DNA of 58,520 nucleotides, from positions 1 to 58,520 of the IMG/VR virus record IMGVR_UViG_3300044859_000807. The stretch is one strand, 5' to 3'. The translations under genes were made by a program, and so were the position numbers. The DNA comes from a virus. Every line of letters starts with the position of its first letter. Within the stretch, counting starts at the first letter, position 1. Under the pieces are notes generated by a model. That model did no database searches, was not told where the DNA came from, and saw only the letters and a list, made by a program, of their open reading frames with translations. Shown here piece after piece: positions 47,301 through 57,302 of this stretch.

Positions 47301-50300
47301 AAGGTATCCATCTCAAATATATCTTGCTCAACTTCTTTTAAGAATGGTTGCTCATATAAGTTAGTATTAGCTACAGGCAAGTTAAGGGTAGGTTGTTTTA
47401 CTAATAAACCTCTGTTTCTTAGTGGTTTCTTACTTCTGTTAACTGAATTCTCTATAATAAATAGTTCATTTATACCACCCAAGATCTTCTTAGCATCTTC
47501 TTTATCTAATCTACTTAAGAAGTTACCGGATGCTCTTTCCATTATCTCTTTGTATTTATCATAAGGCATAACAGATGATAAAGAGAATTGGCTTGAGTCC
47601 ATACCTGATTGTAAGAAAGCATAGATAGGAAGCTTTGCAAAAAAGTTACTTACATAAGCATTAGCTTTTGTTGCTTGTGTATTCTCTCCTAGTATCTTAA
47701 ACTTACCAGGATTAGCTAAGTTTGTCCATTGATTAAAGTAGTCATTTATAAGACCCCCATCTAAGTTAGAATAGTTCTTAAGTTGAAAGTTACTTATACC
47801 GGCTAAATCACTTCTATTGGAAATACCTTGTGGGGCAAACTGTTGTAGTATAGAGTAGTTAGTATTATCACCTATTTCTTTATAGTTTTGGATAATATCC
47901 ATAAGCTCTCTAGCTATTGTATTATCACCAGATCTAAATAACTGCCAGATATTATAAGTATTTTTAAGAGCTTGGTTAGCAAGATAATCTTCATAAGTCA
48001 TCTTGTTTAATCTCTCATCATACTCTTCTTGTGATTCAGTACTTGTTTGTTGATATACTCTTTGATCTGTCTCAATAAGTCTTGTTCTTCTAAGCTCAAA
48101 TTCTTTAGTATTTAAAAGGCTAGCCATAGGAACAGTTCTTCTTAAGTATTCTCTCTCAAGAGTGAACTCAATAAAGTCTTGTCTTATTTTAGCTACAGAT
48201 TTTAAATATGCTTCACCATCTTGTGAGCCTCTGCTAAACTGAAAAGCTGCAGGGTTTATAGGAGCTAGACCACGACTTTTATAAGAGTCAAGACTTTTAC
48301 TATAGATAGAGTAATTTTCTTCATCAAAGTCTTTATTAGCTTGATCTAAGAAAGCTTGTGATATTTGTCTACCCTTGTATGTTTTGCTTTTAGGATCATA
48401 TTGTCTTAACTCATTAGCAAAAATATATTGTGCTAAAAAGTTCTTAAACTTTATAACATAAGTTTCAGTATCATAGCCTGTAGTCTTTTTGATATCAGTC
48501 ATTTTAGTGTAGTTCTTTGTCTGATCAAGAAGAAAATCATTTACTATTTTACTATCTCTTAGTTTAAACAATCTACTAAACAACTTTCTAGCAAGCTCCT
48601 GTATAAAGAAAGGAGAAATAATACTTTTATATCTTATAAAGTCAAAAATACCATAATCAAGAGATCTTGACTCAGCAACAGCATTTACTTCTTCAATCTT
48701 AGCTTGACTAGAGAATAAATCACTTACTTTGTTAGTATCCGGGTTGAAGGCCTTCTTCATGTCATCATAGTCCTTAATAAGATCTTCTATGTATAAGTAC
48801 TGTAAGAAACCAGCAACTTGTTCTTTATTAGATAAGTCAACATCTTGTTTAGCTATAGCATTTAAGTTTCCTTCTGTAAAGTACTCAGGCTCATATAGTT
48901 CTTGTAGACCATTATAGAAACCGTGTATGTTACCTGTATCAATTACATTACCAGAATTTATCTCTATACTAACTAAGTTAGCAAAAGTACTAGGTGAAAA
49001 GTTAAAGTTAAGACCTATCTTTTGTAACATCTCTGTTCTTACAGCTTTTTTAGAATCACCTGGTATGTGTTGGTAACCATAGATAAGCTTTGAAAAAACA
49101 GATTTCTGTTTGTTCTTTTCAGCTACATAAGCTCTTGATATTGGATTATTTACAAAAGCAGCAATATGCTCAAAAGGGACACCTGCTTCTAGCATGAATA
49201 AAACCTTAGGTACTACATCTGTATTACCCTGTAAGTAAGCTACAAAAGGATCATTACCAGCATCTACCAAACCATTCATTAACTGATTTATAACCTCAGC
49301 TATGTCATGTTTGTCATTAGTATCTATTATATGCGATAGTGATATGGCACCATCAAGTTTGTTATGCTTAAGGTTTAAATCTATAGGTATAAACATATCC
49401 TTTGATTTAACATAATTAGCTTGTTTTTTACTCCAAGTATAACCAGTACTGGCCATAGATTTATTCATCTTAGCACCAGCTTGGTTAAGTAGAATATTAA
49501 TAGGATTATCTACAGCAGCAATACCTAAGGAGTCTTTACTAACAGTAAACTCTTGATGTTTTTTATTGTTATAATCCTCTCTAAAGATAACACCTGGTAC
49601 AACACCTTTAGCTACTTTCTTACCTGTAATTAAAGACTTACTATAATCTGTTTCATCATCAGCTTCTTGGATATACTCTTTCATATTATCAGCAATTGGC
49701 TTAATTATATTAGTATCATTAGGAGAAAGTAATGATGCAGCCTTTGCAGGTAACTGAAGTATGTTTACAATATCTTCTATTAATCTATTTTGAATAGCTG
49801 ATATATAGTTGTTCTTGTGTTCTTGAGCATCGCTTAGTTCATCATAAACACCGGCTAGCTCACTTTTTTGTTCATACATGTTAGCTAAACCTTCTTCAAC
49901 ATTTTTAATATCTTCAAGAGTAGCTCCTTTTATTTCACTGTTATAGATCTTATATGCTCTTTTAAAATTCTTTAATACAGCATCCATGCCAGGTTGTTCT
50001 AGAGTTTTTATGATATCTCTATTTTTACCTGTTAAAGCTTTAAGTTGTTCTTCACTTAAAGTATTAGTCATGGTTTTAACATCTTTGAATATAGCTTTTC
50101 TAAACTTGTTAAAAGAAGGACCTATATCCATCCACTTAGCAGACTTCTCAGTCTTGAATAACTCAATAGCTTCTTTAGTCTTTTTATACTTATTAAGCTT
50201 TTCTTTTAAAGTTTCTATCTTTTTCTCTAAAGCTTCTTCTGACATGTTATCTTTTAATAACTTACCAGTACGGGTTATGTATGGTAAGTAAGTAGTCATC

Positions 50301-53300
50301 TTATCTACGTCAAAGTCAGTACCAGACTTGGCAACAAGCTCAGCTGGGATAATGATAATAGGACCAGCATCGGGACTTAAAAACTCAACTACTTCACCAA
50401 ACTCCATAGAGTTGTCTCCCTGTACAGGAATCCTAACACCTGTTAGTCTTAGCTTTTTAAAGTTTTCATCATCAAGCTTCCACTCTTTTACCAATAACAT
50501 CTCATTAAGTCTGTCAAGACTAGCTTCAATATCTAAAGACTTAGTTTCTTTACCATTTTCATCTTTAGTAGTTTTGTATACAGCAATTTTAATTTTGTTT
50601 TTGTTCTTATCTAGAGCTGGTACATATTGACCTTTTTCATTTTTAACATAGTAAATAGTTTGGAAAAGATTTTGATCCATCTCTCTAAGAGCTCTTTTAA
50701 ATCCAAAACCTATATTGTTTTTCTTGCCGGCTAGATCTACTATATAAGAAGGTAAACCGTTAGTACTAAAGTAATTATACTTTTCTTGTTCTTCTCTTGT
50801 AGCATTTCTAAACTTAGGGTTTTGCATTAAAGCTGAGGATACCTCAACTAAAGGCTCACCTCTAAGTTTAAGTCTTATAAGTCGGTTGTTTATAACAGAC
50901 ATTATAAGTTTTTCAAATCTTGCTGCAAGAGGGCTTATACTAAAGTCTATAGTGTTATAGTTAGTATCCGTTTGTAGAATAGATATCTCATGATCACTAA
51001 AGCCTTGTTCTTTAAGTTCTTTTATTAAGAAAGTAATCATTTTTTCCATAGCTTCCGGACTAGCTACTGCTTTTTCAACATCTTCTTCTGTCCAGTTTAA
51101 ATCATCTAATAGATTTTTATACTCATGATATACAAGTCTATCTAAACTATCTTTAAAGTTTGTTACAAGATCATGAAACTCACTTTCTTTTCTTTTTTGT
51201 GCATCAGTTAGTTTATCCCATTGAGCTTTAGTTCCTTTATAGTCTATAGGTAAACCATTCTTGTATAATCCCCCAGGTAATAACTTTCTTAACTGGGTAG
51301 AAAATGTAGAAAATTCTTTGAATGTGCTGTTTACATCAGTCTGATTTTTAAGATATGTAACATATACACTATTTTTAGTAAACTTTATTTTATCTTTTGG
51401 TAGGATATCACTTGTATCACCATTGTTGTATATCACATCTCCACTAACATCAGCACTAGGTTTTATATGAGATCTCTTAGAACCTGACTCAAATAATGCA
51501 TAGTCAATATTTTGTTGCATCATTGCTAGATGCATTTGTTCTGCAGGGTAGTTTTTTATAACAGTTGGAATAAGCGGAAACAAAGAGAACTTGTGGAAAG
51601 CTTGTACCGGATATCTACCAGTTTCAGTAGCTAAATTACCATTATACTGAAGCTTGTATACAGGGAATAGATCTGATAATTCATCAGCTCCTAAAACCTG
51701 ACCTCTTACAATTTTCATGTATGCATCTTCTTGTGCATTACTCCATTGACCTTCTACTCTTTTAAGTATTCTGTAAGAGTCAAATGTTATCCAACCTTGT
51801 CCATCACCATCCTTAATCTTAGCATATGGATTCATCTTGCCGCCATAAGTATCATAAGTACCATCTGCTTTTCTAGCTCCTGTTCCTATTTTACCATCCG
51901 TGTCTTGTCCATACAGAGCTATATTTAATGCATCACCTTCAAGACCTTTTTCTTTAAACATCTTCTTGAAAAGATCTCTATACATTTCAAAGTACACAGA
52001 ACCTACTTGGCTCTCTTTTATTATAGCCGTGTTGTATATACCATTATACTTTGTTACTTCAGTGCTACCATTTTCTTTTTTAATAGCATTTTCTTTAAGT
52101 AGTTTTTCCTCAAGAGGTCTTCCTACTTTAGTGTTTACCCAATGCTGAGTAAGTTTATCTACAGCAAATACTCTACCACCAGATTGTGATCCTGGAGTAC
52201 GCTTAGGTGCCTGATCTTTAGAATGATCAAACTGAAAGCCGTCTCCTTGTAGAAGCAATGTTGTTTCTGTCTTATGTAAAAAGTTATTTACCATATAAGA
52301 CATCATTGCTGCATCTTTTATATTAGAGTTATAGTTATCACCTAATGCTTGTATTTGATCAGCAGTAAGTTCTTTAAGTATAATAGTGCTTAATGTTTTG
52401 TTTATAGAATTAGGTAAGACAGCTGTTTTACCAAAGGTTTTTTCAAACAAGTTTTTGTTGTACTCTTTTACAAGCTTTTCAAAGTATGTTTTGATGTTAG
52501 CATCTATCTTCTTTTTTAAAGCTAGATTATCTGACATATTTAAAAAGTCCATAAGACTCATATTAGATTCAGCAAACTTCTTAAAGAACTCAGCAGATGC
52601 TAACTTTTCTTTAAGATTGTCTTTAGAGTCTAGCATTTCAGAAAAGATTGTAAACTCTTCTCCTTTTTCAAAACCTTTTATGTTTTTATAGTACTCAGGA
52701 GCAGCTTTGATCATAGCTATCCTTCTGATCTCTCCTTCTAACTTAGGATATAATATCTCTATGGTTTTATCCATACCATCATATCCAGCTACATTTACAC
52801 CATCTTTATTCTTTAAGAATGCAGAAGTATCTACAAACAAGTAGTTTGTTTTCTTATTAGTGTATGTAGTAATGTTGTCAATCTTTAAAGAATAGTAAGA
52901 ACTCTTATCACCTGGTAAAATACCTTGCATAAATCCTGCAGTTAAGGTTGAGATAAAGTCTGATATAAACTTATCAGTAGCATTCATCTTAGAGTATGTA
53001 ATACCTATAGTAGAAGATTCATCTTTTCTATCAACATTAAACTGTGAACCAGATAAGTCAAAGATGTTGATATTATTACTAATTCTTTTACCAGAAGGAT
53101 CAAACATTGACTTCATGTACACAGAACCATTAACCTCAGGATTGTTAGCTGGGTTTAAGTAGTTCATATGCATAAACTCAGGATGATCACTAGAAAGATC
53201 ACCTTTTTGTTTAGCATTTTGTAATGCTCTAACCTTTTGAGTATCCGTGCTGTTTAAAGAAAACACAGATTTCTTTTCACCATCTGGTGTAAGTCTCATA

Positions 53301-56300
53301 CCACTAGCATATTCTTCAGAGAAGTTAGCTTCTAGATTAGCAAGACTGTTAACTGTTCCACCACTGTTTGTTATAGGTTCTTTGTTAGGTAATGATTTAC
53401 CTGTTCTAAAAAGATCTATAGGAGCAGAAAGTATCTTTTGGATTTCTTTTAGCTTCTCTTCTTTTTGTAAACCTTTATAGTTCTTTTCTATATCATTTAT
53501 ATAGTCATCTATTTTTACAATAGTCTCAGCTAAATATCTAACATCATTAGGTTGAAGAAACTCTCTAATCTCTTCTGTATCAGAAAGATTAATACCTATA
53601 CTATTAAGAAATGGTACATAGTCTTCTTTAGCTACCGTTACAAATAGTTTACCGGCATCATTATATTTCTTTTGTATGTAGTCTTCTACAACATTCTTAG
53701 TATTGATATAGTTAACTTTATCTTTGTTCTTAGCAGTATGTCTATCAGCTTCTTTTTGTTGGTATGCAGATTGCCAGTTTCTTATAATGTTTTGATACTC
53801 AGCACTTGACTTACCAACCTTAACTTCTATACCTTCATCAGTTTGTGTAATGTTTACATTAACTAGGTCTATTCTGAATAAGTTAAAAGACTGAACAAGT
53901 TTCATCCACATCTCACCTGTAACACTACCTTCTGTTATGAAGGCAGCCATACTTTGTTCTTCTGATAAAGTTATTTCTTTATTATCAGTATCTAATATTG
54001 TTTTTAACTTAAAGATCTTGTCAAGTAACTGTTTGAATAATGGAGATACAGTATTACCTGCAGTTTTTATTTTGTTATAAAGACCCATGATACTGGTTTC
54101 ACCAGAACACTTGTCCATCATAACTCTCCAAAAAGGTTTGAATTCTATAGGCTCAGGAAAACCTAGTTCATTAAGAACATAGCTTCCATCTTTATTTTGT
54201 TTAAGTAAACTCTTAATTATATAAACAGTAAGCTCATTAGCTAACTTCTCAGATTCAGTGCTGCTATTTCCAGCATCAAAGTTTCTACCTATTAAGTTGT
54301 TCTCAAGTTGTTCTTCATCTAAGTCAACAGCTTCTTCTTTGCTTATTTTAAACTTAACAAACATGTCTTTGAACTCACTGTTCTGTCTATGGAAAGCAAT
54401 GATAGAATCTGTAACATTTGTACCTTCTAAAATCTGAGTTATGTTACCATACATGTAAGGCTTTGTTGCTCTGGTAAGAACAGATATTTTATTATCAAGT
54501 ACAGCTTTTTCTACAACTTTGTCTGCAGGTAAAGCTTTTAATTGCTTTAAAAACTCTTCTCTCTTATCACTAAGTTCAGTTAAAGCTTTTTCATATACTT
54601 TCTTTAGTTCCTTTGGACTTCTGAATATCAAGCTTGCAGCACTGAGAGATCCAGACTGTACTTTTTCAGTAGTTGCTTTAGATATAATACCATCTATAGT
54701 TTTACTTACAAGTAAGCTTTCAGATAAAGATAGCACATCTTCAGGATGTTCTTTATTAACAACACCAGAGTTTAATAAACCAAACTCACCATTTTTAATA
54801 TTAGATGCATAAGGAAGGAGTTGTTCTTGAGACTTTGCTGTATACAAAGTGTTAAAGATCTCACCTAATACACCTTCTGATCCAGGGTTAGAGTAAATGT
54901 TTATAGCAGTTGAACCTCCAACTAAAGCCTTTAAAGCTTTCCATATTCTGTCAAATATCCACTTAAAGATATTAGTCTTTTCATTCTCAGTTTTAAACTT
55001 GCCTTTGTTCAAAGCATATGTTCTAAACTCTTCAGCTATAAACTCTTCTAACTCTTTTCTTTCAGCTTTACTAAACTCAACATCAACAAGTTCAATATTA
55101 CCTTGACCAGTTGCTTTAGCTACTTTAAAAGATCCTGGAAGTTTAGATACTGCTTTATAGAACTTAGTTCTCTCACTATAAGTAAGATAAGTCTGGCTAA
55201 AAGCATGCCAAGCCTCATGATACACATGAGAGTAATTTGCACCCTCATATAAAGTAATCACAGAGTCACGGAAGCTAGCCCATGCTTCAGAGTTTACAGC
55301 ATTTCTTAATGGGTTTAGAGTAAAAAGAGGTTTTACAACACCATTCTCATCTTTATAAGTAGCTTTAGACAAAGCTGATTCTTCCCACCAAGCTTTTGCT
55401 TCAGCATCTTCTTCAGGAGTAACTATGCTATCTAGTAATCTAGAACGTAGTAACTCATCATAGTCTTCCTCTGCTTGTTTTTTAGTTACAGGTACTTCTT
55501 CTTTTACAACTTCTTTTGTAACTTCTTCTACTTTGTCAGCAACTTCTTTTGCTGTAACTACAGGCTGAAATCTAAAGTAACCATTAAGTACCATAGGTAG
55601 TTTGGTTCTTTCATCACGGACAAGTCTAGGATACAACCTAGGACTTATAAACTTGTAATAATCTTCATCAGACTTACTAACATTAAAAGCACCATTGTCT
55701 GGTGTTAGTTTAAAAGCAGTATAACTATTTTTATCATAGCTCTTCTTGTGAAAATGTATAGTAGCATTTTTACCCAAGAAGTCTTTTAATACTCTTCTAG
55801 CTGCTTCTTTATCAGACAGATCTAAAACATTACCACCTAAGTTAATTTCTAACTTTTGGTCACCATTTACAAGGGTTGTACCTATTGTATAGTTTTTTGC
55901 TTTTAATTGTATGTATTGACCAACATTGTCAACCTTGTCTATATCAGGTACAGCTTTATCACCAACCTTAAGATCTTGTGTAAGTATATCTACTATGTTA
56001 TTTAAGATGTCAGCATCTTCCGCTTTTTCTCCTATTTTATTTGGATTCTTTAAACTAATAAGATTATCTACATTAGGAAACTGTATAGCTGGTAGATTCT
56101 CTGGTTGACCACTAACATTTTCTACAGTAAATACTATAGACTGTTTTGCTTTGTCATTTACATCAAACTCAGATAAAGGAAAAGTAAGTTTTTTTCTAGT
56201 TTCCTCTCCAACAATGTTATCTACATTTTGGGTTGCCCCTTTAAAGCCTCCTGTTATATCTACAGGAACAGGTTCACCAAATCTTATTTTTCTTTTAGCT

Positions 56301-57298
56301 GCTTCTATTTGTTCTAGTTGGTTACTGATTACTTTATCAGCTTCTTTTTTTGCATTTTCTATTTGCTCAGCTGTCATGTTAGTTCTATCTAACATAGACA
56401 TCATACTTGCTTTTATAGCAGCTTTGTGCTTTTCAAAATCTTTATTTTTTGGGTTTGTTGTTTTAAGCAAGAGGTATATAGGTCTACCATTATCAATATC
56501 ACCTATAGTATTATCAGGTTTAAAATATAATATTTCTCCTGTCTTGCTATCAGTAAGTACAAATGATAGTATCTCATAAGCTAACTGACTTTCTCTATCT
56601 AGGCGGATCTTACCAGGAATGCTTCTTTCAAACATCAGTCTTCCTGCAAAACCTGTATGATTACCAAAAGTAACTTTACTAAAGTCATTATCATCAGGTC
56701 TCTTAGCAGCCATTATACCGGATAATACTCCTTGGTAGAAAGCAGCATCTTCATTAGACTTAGATGCAAAAGGCAAGTTTGTTTTTTTATCTATCTCAGC
56801 TCCACTTTGTGATGTAGCAAAGAATCCGGCATTAGAAGCTAACACAAGAGTATCTACAGTAAGACTTGTACCTGGTACAGATAATAGCATAGTTGCTTGA
56901 TCAGTAGGTTGGTTAGCTACAAATGTTTCAATCTCATCTAAACTCTTTATTGGTTTACCTAAAAGTATTGCAACAGCTCCTAGCTTATCTATAGAAGTAG
57001 CTAACTTATCTATTTCAGCACTCAAAACACCAACATCATAACCTTTAGTTATTAGATTTTTAAGACCTAGTTGTTTTTTGTTATCAGTAACAAGATCAAA
57101 TATCATCTGTGGTACATGATAAGCCATACCCAAAGCTAGATTCTCATCATTGCTTTTACCAAGAACATCTTTGTAGATTGTGTCTACTATTTTCTTGTAA
57201 TCAAAAGTTGGGTCATTAGTGTAGCTCTTTACTAGTAAAGCATTAACATAACTTTCTAGTTTTTCTTTTAGGTTATTTTTACTTAAATCACAAACCAT
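44375..57298 (-). CDS. Giant virion RNA polymerase polyprotein with C-terminal enzyme modules, 4307 aa
   Basis: One 12.9-kb gene with several domains recognised. (1) HEAWH near residue 694 in VYHEAWHAFSQTYL, a zincin-like metalloprotease site. (2) RNA polymerase catalytic barrel: RIPVQGDNSMEFGEVVEF, then KSGTDFDVDKM with the Asp triad starting at D2328, as in crAss-type two-barrel polymerases. (3) ASCH-like domain, about 3530-3640. (4) SLOG (DprA/LOG-like) domain, about 3670-3843, with AGIGSRETP and PKGGTGQAVEMA. (5) A small beta domain, about 3866-3960. (6) AlkB-like 2OG-Fe(II) dioxygenase, about 3985-4225, with H4114-T-D4116, H4183 and R4216/R4217. Linkers rich in Pro, Thr and Gln separate the C-terminal modules. 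Much of residues 1-650 and 800-2200 is unassigned. The protein is probably packaged, ejected and possibly cleaved by the zincin. Confidence 0.85.
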   Translation of the reverse strand: MVCDLSKNNLKEKLESYVNALLVKSYTNDPTFDYKKIVDTIYKDVLGKSNDENLALGMAYHVPQMIFDLVTDNKKQLGLKNLITKGYDVGVLSAEIDKLATSIDKLGAVAILLGKPIKSLDEIETFVANQPTDQATMLLSVPGTSLTVDTLVLASNAGFFATSQSGAEIDKKTNLPFASKSNEDAAFYQGVLSGIMAAKRPDDNDFSKVTFGNHTGFAGRLMFERSIPGKIRLDRESQLAYEILSFVLTDSKTGEILYFKPDNTIGDIDNGRPIYLLLKTTNPKNKDFEKHKAAIKASMMSMLDRTNMTAEQIENAKKEADKVISNQLEQIEAAKRKIRFGEPVPVDITGGFKGATQNVDNIVGEETRKKLTFPLSEFDVNDKAKQSIVFTVENVSGQPENLPAIQFPNVDNLISLKNPNKIGEKAEDADILNNIVDILTQDLKVGDKAVPDIDKVDNVGQYIQLKAKNYTIGTTLVNGDQKLEINLGGNVLDLSDKEAARRVLKDFLGKNATIHFHKKSYDKNSYTAFKLTPDNGAFNVSKSDEDYYKFISPRLYPRLVRDERTKLPMVLNGYFRFQPVVTAKEVADKVEEVTKEVVKEEVPVTKKQAEEDYDELLRSRLLDSIVTPEEDAEAKAWWEESALSKATYKDENGVVKPLFTLNPLRNAVNSEAWASFRDSVITLYEGANYSHVYHEAWHAFSQTYLTYSERTKFYKAVSKLPGSFKVAKATGQGNIELVDVEFSKAERKELEEFIAEEFRTYALNKGKFKTENEKTNIFKWIFDRIWKALKALVGGSTAINIYSNPGSEGVLGEIFNTLYTAKSQEQLLPYASNIKNGEFGLLNSGVVNKEHPEDVLSLSESLLVSKTIDGIISKATTEKVQSGSLSAASLIFRSPKELKKVYEKALTELSDKREEFLKQLKALPADKVVEKAVLDNKISVLTRATKPYMYGNITQILEGTNVTDSIIAFHRQNSEFKDMFVKFKISKEEAVDLDEEQLENNLIGRNFDAGNSSTESEKLANELTVYIIKSLLKQNKDGSYVLNELGFPEPIEFKPFWRVMMDKCSGETSIMGLYNKIKTAGNTVSPLFKQLLDKIFKLKTILDTDNKEITLSEEQSMAAFITEGSVTGEMWMKLVQSFNLFRIDLVNVNITQTDEGIEVKVGKSSAEYQNIIRNWQSAYQQKEADRHTAKNKDKVNYINTKNVVEDYIQKKYNDAGKLFVTVAKEDYVPFLNSIGINLSDTEEIREFLQPNDVRYLAETIVKIDDYINDIEKNYKGLQKEEKLKEIQKILSAPIDLFRTGKSLPNKEPITNSGGTVNSLANLEANFSEEYASGMRLTPDGEKKSVFSLNSTDTQKVRALQNAKQKGDLSSDHPEFMHMNYLNPANNPEVNGSVYMKSMFDPSGKRISNNINIFDLSGSQFNVDRKDESSTIGITYSKMNATDKFISDFISTLTAGFMQGILPGDKSSYYSLKIDNITTYTNKKTNYLFVDTSAFLKNKDGVNVAGYDGMDKTIEILYPKLEGEIRRIAMIKAAPEYYKNIKGFEKGEEFTIFSEMLDSKDNLKEKLASAEFFKKFAESNMSLMDFLNMSDNLALKKKIDANIKTYFEKLVKEYNKNLFEKTFGKTAVLPNSINKTLSTIILKELTADQIQALGDNYNSNIKDAAMMSYMVNNFLHKTETTLLLQGDGFQFDHSKDQAPKRTPGSQSGGRVFAVDKLTQHWVNTKVGRPLEEKLLKENAIKKENGSTEVTKYNGIYNTAIIKESQVGSVYFEMYRDLFKKMFKEKGLEGDALNIALYGQDTDGKIGTGARKADGTYDTYGGKMNPYAKIKDGDGQGWITFDSYRILKRVEGQWSNAQEDAYMKIVRGQVLGADELSDLFPVYKLQYNGNLATETGRYPVQAFHKFSLFPLIPTVIKNYPAEQMHLAMMQQNIDYALFESGSKRSHIKPSADVSGDVIYNNGDTSDILPKDKIKFTKNSVYVTYLKNQTDVNSTFKEFSTFSTQLRKLLPGGLYKNGLPIDYKGTKAQWDKLTDAQKRKESEFHDLVTNFKDSLDRLVYHEYKNLLDDLNWTEEDVEKAVASPEAMEKMITFLIKELKEQGFSDHEISILQTDTNYNTIDFSISPLAARFEKLIMSVINNRLIRLKLRGEPLVEVSSALMQNPKFRNATREEQEKYNYFSTNGLPSYIVDLAGKKNNIGFGFKRALREMDQNLFQTIYYVKNEKGQYVPALDKNKNKIKIAVYKTTKDENGKETKSLDIEASLDRLNEMLLVKEWKLDDENFKKLRLTGVRIPVQGDNSMEFGEVVEFLSPDAGPIIIIPAELVAKSGTDFDVDKMTTYLPYITRTGKLLKDNMSEEALEKKIETLKEKLNKYKKTKEAIELFKTEKSAKWMDIGPSFNKFRKAIFKDVKTMTNTLSEEQLKALTGKNRDIIKTLEQPGMDAVLKNFKRAYKIYNSEIKGATLEDIKNVEEGLANMYEQKSELAGVYDELSDAQEHKNNYISAIQNRLIEDIVNILQLPAKAASLLSPNDTNIIKPIADNMKEYIQEADDETDYSKSLITGKKVAKGVVPGVIFREDYNNKKHQEFTVSKDSLGIAAVDNPINILLNQAGAKMNKSMASTGYTWSKKQANYVKSKDMFIPIDLNLKHNKLDGAISLSHIIDTNDKHDIAEVINQLMNGLVDAGNDPFVAYLQGNTDVVPKVLFMLEAGVPFEHIAAFVNNPISRAYVAEKNKQKSVFSKLIYGYQHIPGDSKKAVRTEMLQKIGLNFNFSPSTFANLVSIEINSGNVIDTGNIHGFYNGLQELYEPEYFTEGNLNAIAKQDVDLSNKEQVAGFLQYLYIEDLIKDYDDMKKAFNPDTNKVSDLFSSQAKIEEVNAVAESRSLDYGIFDFIRYKSIISPFFIQELARKLFSRLFKLRDSKIVNDFLLDQTKNYTKMTDIKKTTGYDTETYVIKFKNFLAQYIFANELRQYDPKSKTYKGRQISQAFLDQANKDFDEENYSIYSKSLDSYKSRGLAPINPAAFQFSRGSQDGEAYLKSVAKIRQDFIEFTLEREYLRRTVPMASLLNTKEFELRRTRLIETDQRVYQQTSTESQEEYDERLNKMTYEDYLANQALKNTYNIWQLFRSGDNTIARELMDIIQNYKEIGDNTNYSILQQFAPQGISNRSDLAGISNFQLKNYSNLDGGLINDYFNQWTNLANPGKFKILGENTQATKANAYVSNFFAKLPIYAFLQSGMDSSQFSLSSVMPYDKYKEIMERASGNFLSRLDKEDAKKILGGINELFIIENSVNRSKKPLRNRGLLVKQPTLNLPVANTNLYEQPFLKEVEQDIFEMDTFTMNGRTVTIDANDPIVNLLRNGNKDTIFLMSPSDLFKFQNTYLTADEVDQAILDYHVATDRLKATGKKIVVNVNNFGGKKVAKVEPSTANIPGVETTKVIANPKIISDGDLAAFKMEVDKNKGTLPKTFFTNNNMTKWLLNSKNLYDLVDKVTGEIYLRDVNLETGISEAPLPAIKTAPALPTTTTQPVNRLSGQMTMSYGKNKRSDVTSNTTFDAIIKGERTATTRYSNKKAFDYWKSAKVGDIITWESADGRTVDVVVTKALHPLKGSDKNPESWSKLEGWSVDYFENKVRPELDNAWQIEFKLAEPTQNIQPQVSTDKTRPVFDSLPGKSATPTMTYAGIGSRETPKEVLDLMTKAANYLDGLGYTLQTGFTFKNKETSLDEEGADKAFSDGSKNKTLFGPYGIRKTINGVTSVDKYNENVTEKSNSIVKEIHPAPDRLTPGAVKLMARNTNQIFGKNLDSTVDFVLFYAQETKDPLRPKGGTGQAVEMARRKGIPTINMADANWREQLKAAIANKSSAQPITQPAAVEKTPQPGDVVSYNEKPYLLWNINAAGKAQLTDPDGTKFTGTPNIDKLGYIKTLPKVEFNNKMFVVDSKNKIFSLSTGNEVYKKAAERSQILDKLKSSTTQPSTGVEVKEVIPQYGVVQASTNPTKEFDNKLVNAISDNIKKNAYVENGSNTANLMFSYGWQWKGNNTKNVTGEKLKVQPAQVDFNATGKLQPIKPYYFYDSKYNDGTPVPNIKELDFLKRHIEKTLGIDMSNYDIALNNIYTKGTKLYRHTDIDESNTAKGYPVVVYVLGNEHKVRVDDNGGKAVRGAGQMVNPKTLTLRNGDIYTFGMDGKGRFEAVHDVIEAPKTDSSFPPITLPDGTVTSNYTVTFTFRRAADLEPEMPTAPAKLTTQPAVQPTTTDVEPDIVNKKQELLKKINKAVRQTNLTELLAEKGYDVKDIISNLEAVKTQEDLNKINKILDKLC

Positions 57299-57302
57299 CT
57301 TA

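Noticed and set aside
44375-57298. Many plus-strand open frames inside the giant minus-strand gene
   Set aside because: They are antisense shadows: Leu/Ser/Phe-rich translations with no leader or coupling, opposite a continuous, domain-bearing 4307-codon frame.
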